Shown: positions 16,428 through 25,249, counted from the stretch's first letter. The stretch is 64,000 nucleotides of DNA from Modestobacter versicolor (GCF_014195485.1 NZ_JACIBU010000001.1:992001-1056000); one strand, 5' to 3'. Notes: generated from the letters alone by a model not told the origin. Numbers and translations are program-made.

Positions 16428-18584
16428 ATGCGATGGGACGCCCAGCGGCTCGACCTCGAGGAGCCGGAGGTGCTGCCGGGGCTGCCCACGGTGCGCGGCC
16501 TGCTGCGCAGCATCGAGGTGCCGGAGTTCCCGGGGCTGACGTTCCACGAGGTGCGGGCGAAGAGCGCGCTGAACGCCGTGCCGAAGGGCTCGGCCATGCC
16601 GTTTGCCTACACGGTCAACACCTTCCGGGGCTGCTCCCATGCGTGCGTGTACTGCATGGCTGGAGACACGAACGTGCTGATGGCCGACGGGTCACAGCGT
16701 CGGATCGCCGATCTCCGGGTGGGCGATCGGATCATCGGGACCGACAAGCGGGACGACTACCGCTTCTACGTGGAGACCGAGGTGCTCGCGCACTGGTCGA
16801 CCGTGAAGCCGGCACACCGGGTCAGCCTCGCCGACGGCACGCAGCTCGTGGCCAGCGGCGATCACCGGTTCCTGACGGGCCGCGGCTGGAAGCACGTGAC
16901 CGGCACGGGTCCCGGGCTCGGCCAGCGCCCGCATCTCACGACCAACGACAGCATGCTCGGCTTCGGGCGCACGGCGCCGACGACACCGGCGTGCCCGGAC
17001 TACCGCCGGGGCTACCTGACCGGCATGGTCCGCGGGGACGCACACCTCACGGTCTACCGGTACCAGCGTGCCGGCCGCGTGCACGGCGACGTCCACCGGT
17101 TCCGCCTCGCCCTGGCCGACGTGGCCGGCCTGCACCGGACCCGGGCGTACCTCTCCGAGGAGGGCGTCGCGACCGACTGGTTCGAGTTCTCGCCGGGCAG
17201 CGACCGCCGGCGACCCATGAGCGCGATCCGGACGTCGGCGGCCGCCTCGGTCGCCCGCATCGCCGATGTCGTCGAGTGGCCGGTGGCGCCGTCCCTGGCA
17301 TGGCACCGGGGTTTCCTGGCCGGTGTCTTCGACGCGGAGGGGAGCAGCAGCCAGCACGTCCTGCGGATCACCAACGCGGACGACGAGATGCTGGCCCGGA
17401 CGATGGACGCCTTCGCCGCCTGTGGCCTGGATGCCGTGCTGGAGGACCGGGGGCTGCCGAACGAGGTCCGGACCGTGCGACTGCGCGGTGGGCTCGGGGA
17501 GCACATGCGATTCGTCCACCTCGTGGACCCGGCCATCCGCCGGAAGTGCCAGGTGCAGGGAACGGCGATCACGTCGACGGCCGACCTCCGGGTCGAGCGG
17601 GTGGAGGACCTCCATCTGGAGATGCCGATGTACGACATCACCACCGGGACCGGCGACTTCATCGCCAACGGCGTGGTGAGCCACAACTGCTTTGCCCGGA
17701 GCACGCACGAATGGCTGGAGCTGGACTCCGGGAAGGACTTCGACCAGCAGATCGTCGTCAAGACCAACGTCGTCGACGTGCTGCGCCGAGAACTGTCCCG
17801 GCCGGGCTGGAAGCGCGAGCACGTGGCGCTGGGCACGAACACCGACCCCTACCAGCGGGCCGAGGGGCGGTACCGGCTGATGCCGGGCGTCATCGACGCG
17901 CTGGCCCGGTCCGGCACCCCGTTCTCCATCCTGACCAAGGGCACGCTGGCCCGCCGCGACGTCCCGCGCCTGGCCGCCGCCTCCCGCGACGTCCCGATCG
18001 GGATGGGGGTGTCCATGGCGATCTGGGACGACGACCTGCACTCCGCCCTGGAGCCCGGTGTCCCCACCCCCCGGGCCCGGCTGGACCTGGTGCGGGCGAT
18101 CACCGACGCCGGGCTGCCGTGCGGGGTGTTCCTCGCTCCGGTGCTGCCCGGGCTCACCGACCGGATGGACCACCTGGAGGCGGCGATCGGTGCCATCGCC
18201 GAGGCCGGCGCCACCGGTGTCACCGTGCTGCCGCTGCACCTGCGCCCGGGGGCCCGGGAGTGGTTCACCGCCTGGCTGGCCCGCGAGCACCCCAGCCTGG
18301 TGAGCCGCTACCGGCAGCTCTACGGCCGGGGGGCCTACGTGCCGGCCGAGTACCGCAGCTGGCTGGCGGCCCGGGTCGCGCCCGTGCTGGCCCGGCACGG
18401 CCTGGACCGGCAGAGCGGCGGCACCGCCCGAGGGCTGGCCGGCAGCACCGGCGCACCCGCCGGCTCGGACACCGGGCTGCCCGGCGACGAGTCCGCCGGC
18501 TTCCCGGCCGGCAGCCTCCCGGTGCGGCTGGACGACCGGGTGGCCGTCGCCCCGGAGGAGCCTGAGCAGCTGTCGCTGTGCTGA
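16428..18584 (+). CDS. Intein-containing Rv2578c-family radical SAM protein
   Basis: 718-residue precursor; ATG 16428 gives the family N-terminus MRWDAQRLDLEEPEVLPG. N-extein is residues 1-75, intein 76-420, C-extein 421-718, leaving a 373-residue mature protein. The joined exteins restore CSHACVYCFAR, a Cys-x3-Cys-x2-Cys [4Fe-4S] motif of SPL-like radical SAM enzymes; the third cysteine is the +1 residue of the C-extein. After that come KTNVVDVLRREL, GTNTDPYQRAEGRYRLMPG and a radical SAM barrel. Reaction unknown; the family resembles spore photoproduct lyase. The LexA-type box upstream suggests DNA-damage control. From memory, Rv2578c of M. tuberculosis is DNA-damage responsive; this needs checking. 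Confidence 0.92.
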   Translation: MRWDAQRLDLEEPEVLPGLPTVRGLLRSIEVPEFPGLTFHEVRAKSALNAVPKGSAMPFAYTVNTFRGCSHACVYCMAGDTNVLMADGSQRRIADLRVGDRIIGTDKRDDYRFYVETEVLAHWSTVKPAHRVSLADGTQLVASGDHRFLTGRGWKHVTGTGPGLGQRPHLTTNDSMLGFGRTAPTTPACPDYRRGYLTGMVRGDAHLTVYRYQRAGRVHGDVHRFRLALADVAGLHRTRAYLSEEGVATDWFEFSPGSDRRRPMSAIRTSAAASVARIADVVEWPVAPSLAWHRGFLAGVFDAEGSSSQHVLRITNADDEMLARTMDAFAACGLDAVLEDRGLPNEVRTVRLRGGLGEHMRFVHLVDPAIRRKCQVQGTAITSTADLRVERVEDLHLEMPMYDITTGTGDFIANGVVSHNCFARSTHEWLELDSGKDFDQQIVVKTNVVDVLRRELSRPGWKREHVALGTNTDPYQRAEGRYRLMPGVIDALARSGTPFSILTKGTLARRDVPRLAAASRDVPIGMGVSMAIWDDDLHSALEPGVPTPRARLDLVRAITDAGLPCGVFLAPVLPGLTDRMDHLEAAIGAIAEAGATGVTVLPLHLRPGAREWFTAWLAREHPSLVSRYRQLYGRGAYVPAEYRSWLAARVAPVLARHGLDRQSGGTARGLAGSTGAPAGSDTGLPGDESAGFPAGSLPVRLDDRVAVAPEEPEQLSLC
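16653..17687 (+). mobile_element. Intein with LAGLIDADG homing endonuclease (345 aa)
   Basis: Residues 76-420 of the radical SAM precursor. Block A starts at the nucleophile Cys (CMAGDTNVLMADGS), block B is GTQLVASGDHRFLT with the usual His, blocks C and E are the two LAGLIDADG helices YLTGMVRGDAH and FLAGVFDAEG, both keeping their acidic residue, and blocks F/G are MYDITTGTGDFIANGVVSHN followed by +1 Cys. All splicing residues (Cys1, penultimate His, terminal Asn, Cys+1) are present, so splicing and endonuclease look functional. No frameshift is seen. Confidence 0.93.
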
Positions 18585-18585
18585 G

Positions 18586-19431
18586 TCAGCCGGCCCGCCG
18601 GGCGGCCCGGTGCACGCTGCGCAGCGCGCGCACCGCACCGCGCGGGCCGACCGGTTCCGCGCCGCCGGCCAGGGCCAGCCGCCGGTAGGAGTCGTAGGAG
18701 AGGGTCAGGTAGTCGGCGGCGAGCGCCTCGGCGTGCTCCCGCCGGCCGGGCGGTGCGGTGGCGCGCAGGGCGGCGGCGGTGCGGACGGCGTGCTTGGCGA
18801 ACGTCACCTGCAGCGCCTGCGTGGACAGCTGGCCGCCGACGTGCGACTCGATGCCCGGTCCGCGGCGCAGCGCGGGCAGCACCCACGGGCTGGCGGCCAG
18901 GGCGGGGAAGCGCCCGCGGACGGTCTCCCAGGCGTGCCACGCGGTCAGCGCACCGGGCACCGCCCACTCGCCGTCCGCGGTGGAGATCAGCAGCCGGCGC
19001 GCCGTGGCACGGACCTGGTCGCGGCGCAGCGACCGGAACTGGCCCACGGTGCCGGGCCAGCCCAGCGCGATCGCGCACCAGGTCACCGAGCGCAGGTGCT
19101 CGGGGGCCTCACCGCGCACCCGGGTGAGCTCGCGGAGGTCCAGCGTCGGCGGGTCCGGCTCCGGAGTCGGGGGCTGCGGCACACCCACCCCGCCGTACCG
19201 CGCCACCTTGCTGTAGAGCGCGACGGTCGCCGGCTTCCAGTTCCGCGCCGCGACCAGCGGGGCCATGCCGGTCTCGGCCAGCGCGTCGGGACCCAGGTCG
19301 AGCTCCAGGGCTGCCTCGACGAGCCGCCGCCACTGCGGCTCGTAGCCCAGCGGGGGAGTGAGGCGAGCCCAGGCACGGGCAGCGGGCGGCGCCGGCATGT
19401 CCGGCAGCGGCGGCTGCCATCCACCTCTCAT
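18586..19431 (-). CDS. Uncharacterised protein, weakly recombinase-like
   Basis: 281 residues, not recognised. It has no signal peptide or membrane helix and is rich in Arg, Ala and Leu. The middle and C-terminal parts (FRSLRRDQVRATARRLLIST, then WAVPGALTAWHAW and LTLSYDSYRRLAL) loosely recall a tyrosine recombinase core, but I cannot point to the full Arg-His-x-x-Arg-Tyr set, so that is only a hint. TAGTGT (reverse strand, plus 19438-19443) lies six bases before ATG 19431. It converges on the radical SAM gene with a single base between the stops. Confidence 0.7.
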   Translation of the reverse strand: MRGGWQPPLPDMPAPPAARAWARLTPPLGYEPQWRRLVEAALELDLGPDALAETGMAPLVAARNWKPATVALYSKVARYGGVGVPQPPTPEPDPPTLDLRELTRVRGEAPEHLRSVTWCAIALGWPGTVGQFRSLRRDQVRATARRLLISTADGEWAVPGALTAWHAWETVRGRFPALAASPWVLPALRRGPGIESHVGGQLSTQALQVTFAKHAVRTAAALRATAPPGRREHAEALAADYLTLSYDSYRRLALAGGAEPVGPRGAVRALRSVHRAARRAG

Positions 19432-19442
19432 GCACGAACACT

Positions 19443-19458
19443 ACCGTTATCCCCAACA
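19443..19458 (-). repeat. 16-base intergenic motif TGTTGGGGATAACGGT, copy 1
   Basis: On the reverse strand TGTTGGGGATAACGGT ends where the TAGTGT -10 of the gene at 18,586-19,431 begins. An identical 16-mer lies on the + strand at 58,280-58,295, also intergenic. It contains the relatively rare ATAA in this G+C-rich background. It may be a regulator site; no function is known to me. Confidence 0.5.
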
Positions 19459-19682
19459 ATGTCGCGCTTCTTCTTTGTGGTCACCTGCCGATGCAGACAA
19501 CGGCGCCCTCCGGGCGCCGCATCACCAATCGCGGAATGGCGGCGCGCGGGCCGAGGTGACCACAGGAGGCGGGACCGGAGGTCCCGTTCTGAGATCCCGG
19601 GACAGATCTTGGGCATAACGGGACTGCCACGGCGAGTGCCCCACCGTGCAGATCGGCGGGCACCGGCGTGATCATGACGTCC

Positions 19683-20843
19683 ATGCGCACGGTGGGAGTC
19701 GAGGAAGAACTGCTGGTCGTGGACCCCGGGGGCCGCCCGGTGCCGCTGGCCCCCGAGGCGCTCGCGGTCGCCGCCCGCCGTGGTGAGGGAGAGACCGTCG
19801 AGGAGCACGACCGGGCCGAGCAGGCGGGCATCCGGCCGGCCGGCGACGGGCGCTCCGGTCCGGCTGCCCACCTGGTGCCCGAGCTGAAGGAGCAGCAGAT
19901 CGAGCTGGGCACCCGGGTCTGCCGGGAGCTCGGCGAGGTCGCCGGCGAGCTGCGGCACTGGCGGTCCCGCGCGGACGCCGCGGCAACCTCCGTGGGCGCC
20001 CGGGTGGCCGCGCTGGCGACGTCCCCGGTCCCGGTGCGGCCGGTGGCGACCCGGGGGGAGCGGTACCAGCTGATGCTGGACACCTTCGGGCTCACCGCGG
20101 TGGAGCCGCTGACCTGCGGCTGCCACGTGCACGTCTCGGTGGGCGACGACGAGGAGGGCGTCGCCGTCCTGGACCGGGTCCGGGGGTGGCTGCCGGTGCT
20201 CACCGCGCTCAGCGCCAACTCGCCGTTCTGGTCGGGGGAGGACTCCGGCTACGCGAGCTTCCGGTCCCAGGTCTGGGCCCGTTGGCCCTCAGCCGGGCCG
20301 ACCGGCCGCTTCGGCACGCCGGCGGCCTACCACCGGGTCGTCGCGGACCTGCTGGCGAGCGGGACTGTGCTGGACGACGGGATGGTCTACTTCGACGCCC
20401 GGCTGTCCGCCACCTGGCCGACCGTGGAGGTCCGGGTCGCCGACGTCGCCCTCCGGGTCGAGGACGCCGTCCTGCTCGCGGGCCTGGTGCGCGGGCTGGT
20501 GGAGACCGCGGCCCGCGACTGGCGGGCCGGCCGCCCGGCGCCGGACGTGCGCACCGAGCTCCTCCGGGTCGCCGCCTGGCGAGCCGGGCGCTCGGGGGTG
20601 TCCGCGGACCTGGTCGACCCGCGCAGCGGGCGGCCGGCACCGGCGGCCGAGGTCGTCGCCGCCCTGCTCGACCACGTGCGCCCCGCGCTCGAGGACAGCG
20701 GTGACCGGGAGCTGGTGGAGCACGGGGTGGCCGAGGTGCTGCGCCGCGGCACCGGCGCCGACCTGCAGCGCCGGGCGTTCGCCGAGACCGGCGACCTGGC
20801 CGCCGTCGTCCGGGCCGCGGTGGCGGCCACCCACGGGCGCTGA
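19683..20843 (+). CDS. GCS2-family carboxylate-amine ligase (YbdK-like glutamate-cysteine ligase)
   Basis: 386 residues from ATG 19683, which places the family signature MRTVGVEEELLVVDPGGRPV at the N-terminus; GTG 19668 and ATG 19674 are in-frame alternatives and no ribosome site decides. Further family marks are HLVPELKEQQIELGT, CGCHVHVSV and ANSPFWSGEDSGYASFRSQVW. Members form a gamma-glutamyl or similar amide bond with ATP; EgtA and YbdK are relatives, and I do not decide between them. The 236-base gap upstream holds the 16-mer motif and a GGGACC/GGTCCC inverted repeat. Confidence 0.88.
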   Translation: MRTVGVEEELLVVDPGGRPVPLAPEALAVAARRGEGETVEEHDRAEQAGIRPAGDGRSGPAAHLVPELKEQQIELGTRVCRELGEVAGELRHWRSRADAAATSVGARVAALATSPVPVRPVATRGERYQLMLDTFGLTAVEPLTCGCHVHVSVGDDEEGVAVLDRVRGWLPVLTALSANSPFWSGEDSGYASFRSQVWARWPSAGPTGRFGTPAAYHRVVADLLASGTVLDDGMVYFDARLSATWPTVEVRVADVALRVEDAVLLAGLVRGLVETAARDWRAGRPAPDVRTELLRVAAWRAGRSGVSADLVDPRSGRPAPAAEVVAALLDHVRPALEDSGDRELVEHGVAEVLRRGTGADLQRRAFAETGDLAAVVRAAVAATHGR

Positions 20844-20896
20844 CCGGCAGGTGGTCGGCTGAGCCAACCAGCAGGACCGTTGGTTAGGGTCCCGCC

Positions 20897-21757
20897 ATGT
20901 ACACCGCCAGCTGGGGCGACGTCGCCCGCCGCGACCTCTTCGGGTCCCGCCCGGACCGGCGCGACCGCCCGTACCGCATCGTCATCCGGCTGGCGCTGAT
21001 CGTCTTCCGGCTCTTCCGCTTCCGCTTCGACGTCCGCGGCCAGGAGCACGTGCCCACCGAGGGCGGGGCGATCATCTGCAGCAACCACGTCAGCTTCTTC
21101 GACTTCACCTACCTGGGGCTGGCGGCGCTCCCGCAGCACCGGCTGGTGCGGTTCATGGCGAAGGCGTCGGTCTTCACCCACTGGTTCTCCGGGCCCTTCA
21201 TGCGGGCCATGCAGCACATCCCGGTCGACCGGAAGGCCGGCGCGGCGGCGTTCGACTCGGCGGTGCGCGCGCTCAAGGACGGTCAGGTCGTCGGGGTGTT
21301 CCCGGAGGCGACGATCAGCAGCTCGTTCACCGTCAAGGACCTCAAGGCCGGCGCTGCCCGGATGGCCATCGACGCCGGGGTCCCGATCATCCCGGCGGCC
21401 GTCTGGGGCGGGCACCGGATCGCCACCAAGGGCCACGATGTCGTGCTCCGCCGCAACGTGCCGGTCACCGTGCTGCTCGGTGAGCCGCTGGTGCCCGAGC
21501 CGGGGGAGCGGGCGCAGGCGCTGCTGCGCCGCACCCGCGCGGCGATGGAGGCCCTGCTCGACGAGGCCCAGCAGTCCTACCCCGACCAGCCGGCCGGCGA
21601 CGACGACCGCTGGTGGCTGCCGGCACACCTGGGGGGCACCGCGCCGACGCCCGAGCAGGCAGCCGAGAAGGACGCCGCTTACGCCGCCGGGCACAAGGTG
21701 AAGGCGACGCGCACCCCGCCGCTGCAGCAGCTGAGGAAGCTCATCTCCCGCCGCTGA
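20897..21757 (+). CDS. 1-acyl-sn-glycerol-3-phosphate acyltransferase-like protein
   Basis: 286 residues. The PlsC-type acyltransferase motif NHVSFFD (His-x4-Asp) and FPEATIS (motif III region) are present, with a hydrophobic stretch near the start (RIVIRLALIVFRLFRF). It likely transfers an acyl chain to lysophosphatidate or a related acceptor at the inner face of the membrane. TAGGGT (20885-20890) is six bases before ATG 20897, a leaderless start. The 3' end overlaps the convergent lipase maturation factor-like gene by 17 bases. Confidence 0.9.
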   Translation: MYTASWGDVARRDLFGSRPDRRDRPYRIVIRLALIVFRLFRFRFDVRGQEHVPTEGGAIICSNHVSFFDFTYLGLAALPQHRLVRFMAKASVFTHWFSGPFMRAMQHIPVDRKAGAAAFDSAVRALKDGQVVGVFPEATISSSFTVKDLKAGAARMAIDAGVPIIPAAVWGGHRIATKGHDVVLRRNVPVTVLLGEPLVPEPGERAQALLRRTRAAMEALLDEAQQSYPDQPAGDDDRWWLPAHLGGTAPTPEQAAEKDAAYAAGHKVKATRTPPLQQLRKLISRR

Positions 21758-23183
21758 CGCCCGGCAGGTCGGCGGCGGTCAGCGGGGCGACCAGCTGCCG
21801 CTCGTACGTGCGGTGCCACCACGCCCCGGTCTCCCGCCGCTCGGCCCGGGTGGTGAACCGGTAGCGGTAGAGCAGCACCCGCACGGCCGCCGGGCGGTCC
21901 GACCCGGACGGCGCGGACCGCAACAGCCGCAGGGTCGCCGGGTCGGCCGCCAGCAGCTTGCCGAGGAACGTCGTCAGCCAGGCGCGGCCGTAGGCGGGGG
22001 AGAGGGCGACGAACCACATCAGCCAGTCCAGCCGCAGGTGGTACGGGGCCCACTGCGGGGGGCGTCGGTGCACGTCACCGGGCTTGCCGCGGAACTCGTA
22101 CTCCCGCCAGACGGCGTCCGGGCCGAGCGCCTCGGTGGCCTCGACCACCAGCTCCCGCCGCACCCGGGTGACCGACCCGAAGGCGCCGTAGCTGTTGACC
22201 AGCCGCAGCGGGTCGAAGCTGGTGTTCATCCGCTGGGCGGGGGAGAGCAGGTTGCGCACCGGACCGACGCTGAGCACGGCGACGACGACGGCCAGCGCGA
22301 TGCCGGCGGCGGTGTACCAGGTGGGGGAGGAGAGCTGCTCGGGCCGCTCGACCGGCAGCACGGCGGCCAGCCACCGGCCGTCGAGCACCGAGAGCCCCAG
22401 CACGAGGGTCAGGGCGTTGAGCCAGGCGAAGTTCCCGCTGATCAGCAGGTAGCCCTGGGTCACCACCATGACCGCCGCGGCCACCCCGGCGACCGGCTGG
22501 GGGAGCAGCAGGCCGAAGACGACGACCAGCTGGGTGACGTGGTTGGCCAGCGTCTCGACCCGGTGCAGCCGCGGGCTCAGCCGGTGGAACCACCAGCTCA
22601 GCGGGTTGGGCATCGGCTGGGTCTCGTGGTGGTAGGCCAGGCAGGTGAGGTCGCGCCAGCACCGGTCGCCGCGCATCTTGATCAGCCCGGCGCCGAACTC
22701 CAGCCGGAACAGCAGCCAGCGCAGCAGCCACATCCCCAGGGTGGGCGGGGCGACGTGCGCGGGGCCGAGGAAGACGGTCAGGAACCCGGCCTCCAGCAGC
22801 AGCGTCTCCCAGCCGAACCCGTACCAGATCTGCCCGACGTTCACGATCGACAGGTAGAGCGCCCAGAGCACCAGCCACAGCGCCATCCAGCCGGCGACCG
22901 GCAGCTGGTCGGCGAGCCCGACCAGGGCGGCCAGGGAGAGGACGACCCCGGTCCAGCAGCAGCCGGCGAAGAACCGGTCCGACCAGTGCAGGTGGAACAG
23001 GCTGGGCGCCCTGCGCCAGTCGGCGTGGCCGAGGAACCGGGGCACCGGGGTCAGGCCCTGGGTGCCGATCAGCGCCGGACCCTGGCGCAGCGCGGCGGTG
23101 AAGGCGATCAGGTAGACCAGCGCGATGCCGCGGGTGAACACCAGCCGGCCCATCCAGGCACCGGGGTCGGAGAACCACTCCAC
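21741..23183 (-). CDS. Lipase maturation factor family membrane protein
   Basis: 480 residues with about seven or eight hydrophobic segments and the LMF1-type signatures GQIWYGFGWETLLLEAGF, WLLFRLEFGAGLIKMRGD and a C-terminal soluble part with YEFRGKPGDVHRRPPQWAPY and RLDWLMWFVAL. Eukaryotic LMF1 helps fold lipases in the ER; bacterial members are of unknown role, perhaps envelope enzyme maturation. The 3' end overlaps the acyltransferase gene on the other strand by 17 bases. Start ATG 23183; the GNAT gene ends 15 bases upstream on the same strand. Confidence 0.9.
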   Translation of the reverse strand: MEWFSDPGAWMGRLVFTRGIALVYLIAFTAALRQGPALIGTQGLTPVPRFLGHADWRRAPSLFHLHWSDRFFAGCCWTGVVLSLAALVGLADQLPVAGWMALWLVLWALYLSIVNVGQIWYGFGWETLLLEAGFLTVFLGPAHVAPPTLGMWLLRWLLFRLEFGAGLIKMRGDRCWRDLTCLAYHHETQPMPNPLSWWFHRLSPRLHRVETLANHVTQLVVVFGLLLPQPVAGVAAAVMVVTQGYLLISGNFAWLNALTLVLGLSVLDGRWLAAVLPVERPEQLSSPTWYTAAGIALAVVVAVLSVGPVRNLLSPAQRMNTSFDPLRLVNSYGAFGSVTRVRRELVVEATEALGPDAVWREYEFRGKPGDVHRRPPQWAPYHLRLDWLMWFVALSPAYGRAWLTTFLGKLLAADPATLRLLRSAPSGSDRPAAVRVLLYRYRFTTRAERRETGAWWHRTYERQLVAPLTAADLPGVSGGR

Positions 23184-23198
23184 AGCTGCCCTCCCGGC

Positions 23199-23711
23199 TC
23201 AGTCGGCGGGCGCCTCGAGCCGGAAGGCCTCCAGCTCCCGGCCGTACCACCGGGTGGTGCGCCCCAGCGGCTGCATGCCCAGCCGCCGGCAGACGGCCAG
23301 CGAGGGCTCGTTGCCGGGACGGACGACGGCGAAGACCTCCAGCAGCCCGTCGTCGAAGGCCCGGTCGACGACCGCGCGGGCCGCCTCGGTGGCGTAGCCG
23401 CGCCCCCAGCTGTCCGGGTGCAGGTGCCAGCCGACCTCGACCTCGCCGACCCCGTCGGGCAGCGGCTTGAGCAGCACCGTGCCGGCCGGGGCACCGCCGT
23501 CGAGCGGGTCGACCGCCCAGCAGCCGTGCGCCGGGTCCAGCTCGTGCACCAGCCGCCACCGCTCGACCAGCTCGGCCGGGGTGACCGTGGGCGGGCCGCC
23601 CAGCCAGCGGGTCACCTCGTCGCGGCCGTAGAGGTCCGCGAGCCGGGCGAGGTCGGCGTCCGCCGTCGTCCAGGCGCGCAGCCGCAGCCGGCCGGTGCAG
23701 AGCAGTTCCAC
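23199..23711 (-). CDS. GNAT-family acetyltransferase (RimJ/RimL-like)
   Basis: 170 residues. Acetyl-CoA site DSWGRGYATEAARAVVDRAF and the N-terminal TGRLRLRAWTTADADLARL are typical of RimJ/RimL-type acetyltransferases. The substrate may be a protein N-terminus or a small amine; nothing here decides. It precedes the lipase maturation factor-like gene on the same strand by 15 bases and may be co-transcribed with it. Confidence 0.88.
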   Translation of the reverse strand: MELLCTGRLRLRAWTTADADLARLADLYGRDEVTRWLGGPPTVTPAELVERWRLVHELDPAHGCWAVDPLDGGAPAGTVLLKPLPDGVGEVEVGWHLHPDSWGRGYATEAARAVVDRAFDDGLLEVFAVVRPGNEPSLAVCRRLGMQPLGRTTRWYGRELEAFRLEAPAD

Positions 23712-23749
23712 CCGGGGGGAGCTACCCCTCCGGCCGGGGCGAAACCCCG

Positions 23750-23793
23750 GGAGGACCCCGTCCTCCTCCCCCTCGCAGGCTCGGGGCGAGCCT
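23750..23793 (-). terminator. Two tandem hairpins downstream of kamA
   Basis: AGGCTCG-GGG-CGAGCCT (23,777-23,793) and GGAGGAC-CCC-GTCCTCC (23,750-23,766) lie between the kamA stop (23,808) and the GNAT start (23,711). Neither has a T-tract, as is usual in high-G+C genomes. Termination is inferred from position. Confidence 0.5.
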
Positions 23794-23807
23794 CTGGACG
23801 GAGCCGC

Positions 23808-25199
23808 TCAGGCGGGGACGAGGTCCTCGGCGCGCTGGGCGGCCCACCACTCGCGGCCCTCGGCGGGGAGGGTGTGGATCGGGTCGTAGTAGGCGTAGCG
23901 GCGGTCCAGCGCGTCGGCGTCGGTGCGCTCGATGCCGGTGCGGTAGTTCTTCGTCCAGTAGCTGATGCCGCGCTCGCGGTCGTACTCGGCGACCTGGTGC
24001 ACCCAGCGCTTCCCGACGTAGGGCACGTCGCAGACGATCCGCGGCGTCGCGAAGCCGGGCAGGTAGCCCATCAGGTCGTGCTGCAGGGTCTGCGCGGTGG
24101 CCAGCGACACCCGCCAGTGCTCGGCGCTGGGGATCATGTCGCACATGTAGAAGTAGTAGGGCGTGATGGAGGCGCCGTCGAGCAGGGCGAAGCAGAGGTC
24201 CAGCAGCTGCCCGGCGCTGGCGTTGACCCCGTCGAGCAGCACGCCCTGGTTGCGCACGTCGCGCACGCCGACCTCGAGCAGCGCCCGCGCCGCCTCGGCG
24301 ACCAGCGGCGTCACCGACTGGGCCGCGTTGACGTGGGTGTGCACGGCCAGCGAGACGCCGCGGGCCTGCGCGGTGGCGGCCAGCCGGCCCATGCCCTCGA
24401 CGACCTCGGGCTGCAGCCAGTGCTGGGGCAGGCCCATCAGCGCCTTGGACGCCAGCCGGATGTCGCGGATCGAGTCGATCTCCAGCAGCCCGGCGACGAA
24501 GGCCTCGAGGTTCTTGAACGGCAGGTTGGCCACGTCGCCGCCGGAGACGACGACGTCGCGGACGCCGGGGGTCTCCCGCAGGTACTGCAGCATCGCGCCC
24601 TGCCGGTCGACCGGCTTCAGCTCGAACTTCAGCTTCGGGACGGCGGGGGTCGAGTTGCCCACCAGGTCCATCCGGGTGCAGTGACCGCAGTACTGGGGGC
24701 AGGTGGACAGCAGCTCGGCCAGCACCTTGGTGGGGTAGCGGTGGGTGAGCCCCTCGACCGCCCACATCTCGTGCTCGTGCAGCGAGTCGCGGGAGGCGTA
24801 GGGGTGGCTGCCCTGGTCGCCGGGCAGCCGGTCGGAGGCCACCGGGAGCATGTAGCGCCGCACCGGGTCGGCGAGCATCGCCGCGGTCGTGGGCGCCGCC
24901 GCCGGCACCATCGTGTTCAGCATCTGCGGCGGCAGCAGCAGCGACATCGTCGCGCGCCCAGCCTGGTCGGCCTCGACGTCGGCGTAGAACGCCTCGTCCA
25001 GCAGGTCGCCGTAGACCCCGCGGAGCTGGCGGACGTTCTTCACGCAGTGCGACCGCTGCCACTGGGCGCTGCGCCACTCCTCGGCGGTGACGTCGGCGAA
25101 GCCGGGCAGCCGGCGCCAGTCGGGCTCGACGAGCTCCCGGGCGGTGTACTCGTACGGCTGCTCCAGCACCGGTGCTCCATCCCAGGACGACGACGACAC
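23808..25199 (-). CDS. kamA: L-lysine 2,3-aminomutase
   Basis: 463 residues. Converts L-lysine to L-beta-lysine using a [4Fe-4S] cluster, SAM and PLP. The radical SAM motif is CPQYCGHC, followed by TRMDLVGNS. A Lys in DVPYVGKRWVHQ stands where clostridial enzymes have a Gly-rich PGGGGK PLP site, so the PLP loop is divergent. VVVSGGDVANLP and a C-terminal YDPIHTLP extension are also seen. GTG 25199 lies four bases from a reverse-strand TAGGGT (plus 25,204-25,209), slightly closer than elsewhere. It diverges from kdd and opens the lysine catabolic cluster. Confidence 0.88.
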   Translation of the reverse strand: MSSSSWDGAPVLEQPYEYTARELVEPDWRRLPGFADVTAEEWRSAQWQRSHCVKNVRQLRGVYGDLLDEAFYADVEADQAGRATMSLLLPPQMLNTMVPAAAPTTAAMLADPVRRYMLPVASDRLPGDQGSHPYASRDSLHEHEMWAVEGLTHRYPTKVLAELLSTCPQYCGHCTRMDLVGNSTPAVPKLKFELKPVDRQGAMLQYLRETPGVRDVVVSGGDVANLPFKNLEAFVAGLLEIDSIRDIRLASKALMGLPQHWLQPEVVEGMGRLAATAQARGVSLAVHTHVNAAQSVTPLVAEAARALLEVGVRDVRNQGVLLDGVNASAGQLLDLCFALLDGASITPYYFYMCDMIPSAEHWRVSLATAQTLQHDLMGYLPGFATPRIVCDVPYVGKRWVHQVAEYDRERGISYWTKNYRTGIERTDADALDRRYAYYDPIHTLPAEGREWWAAQRAEDLVPA

Positions 25200-25203
25200 G
25201 GCG

Positions 25204-25249
25204 ACCCTACGGGAAGAACTTCGGTGGATCGAGCAGATGACGATAGGTT
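25204..25249. promoter_or_regulatory. Divergent kamA/kdd promoter region
   Basis: Reverse TAGGGT (25,204-25,209) for kamA and forward TAGGTT (25,244-25,249) for kdd. The kdd transcript should begin near 25,255, giving a leader of about 14 bases with GGTGAG before GTG 25269. The same 14 bases also start a five-codon frame (GTG 25255 to TGA 25272) that overlaps the kdd start. Confidence 0.45.

Noticed and set aside
18586-19431. Reading the unrecognised protein as a phage integrase, implying a mobile island with the intein gene
   Set aside because: No full catalytic set, no attachment repeats, no tRNA and no other mobile genes; composition is like its neighbours.
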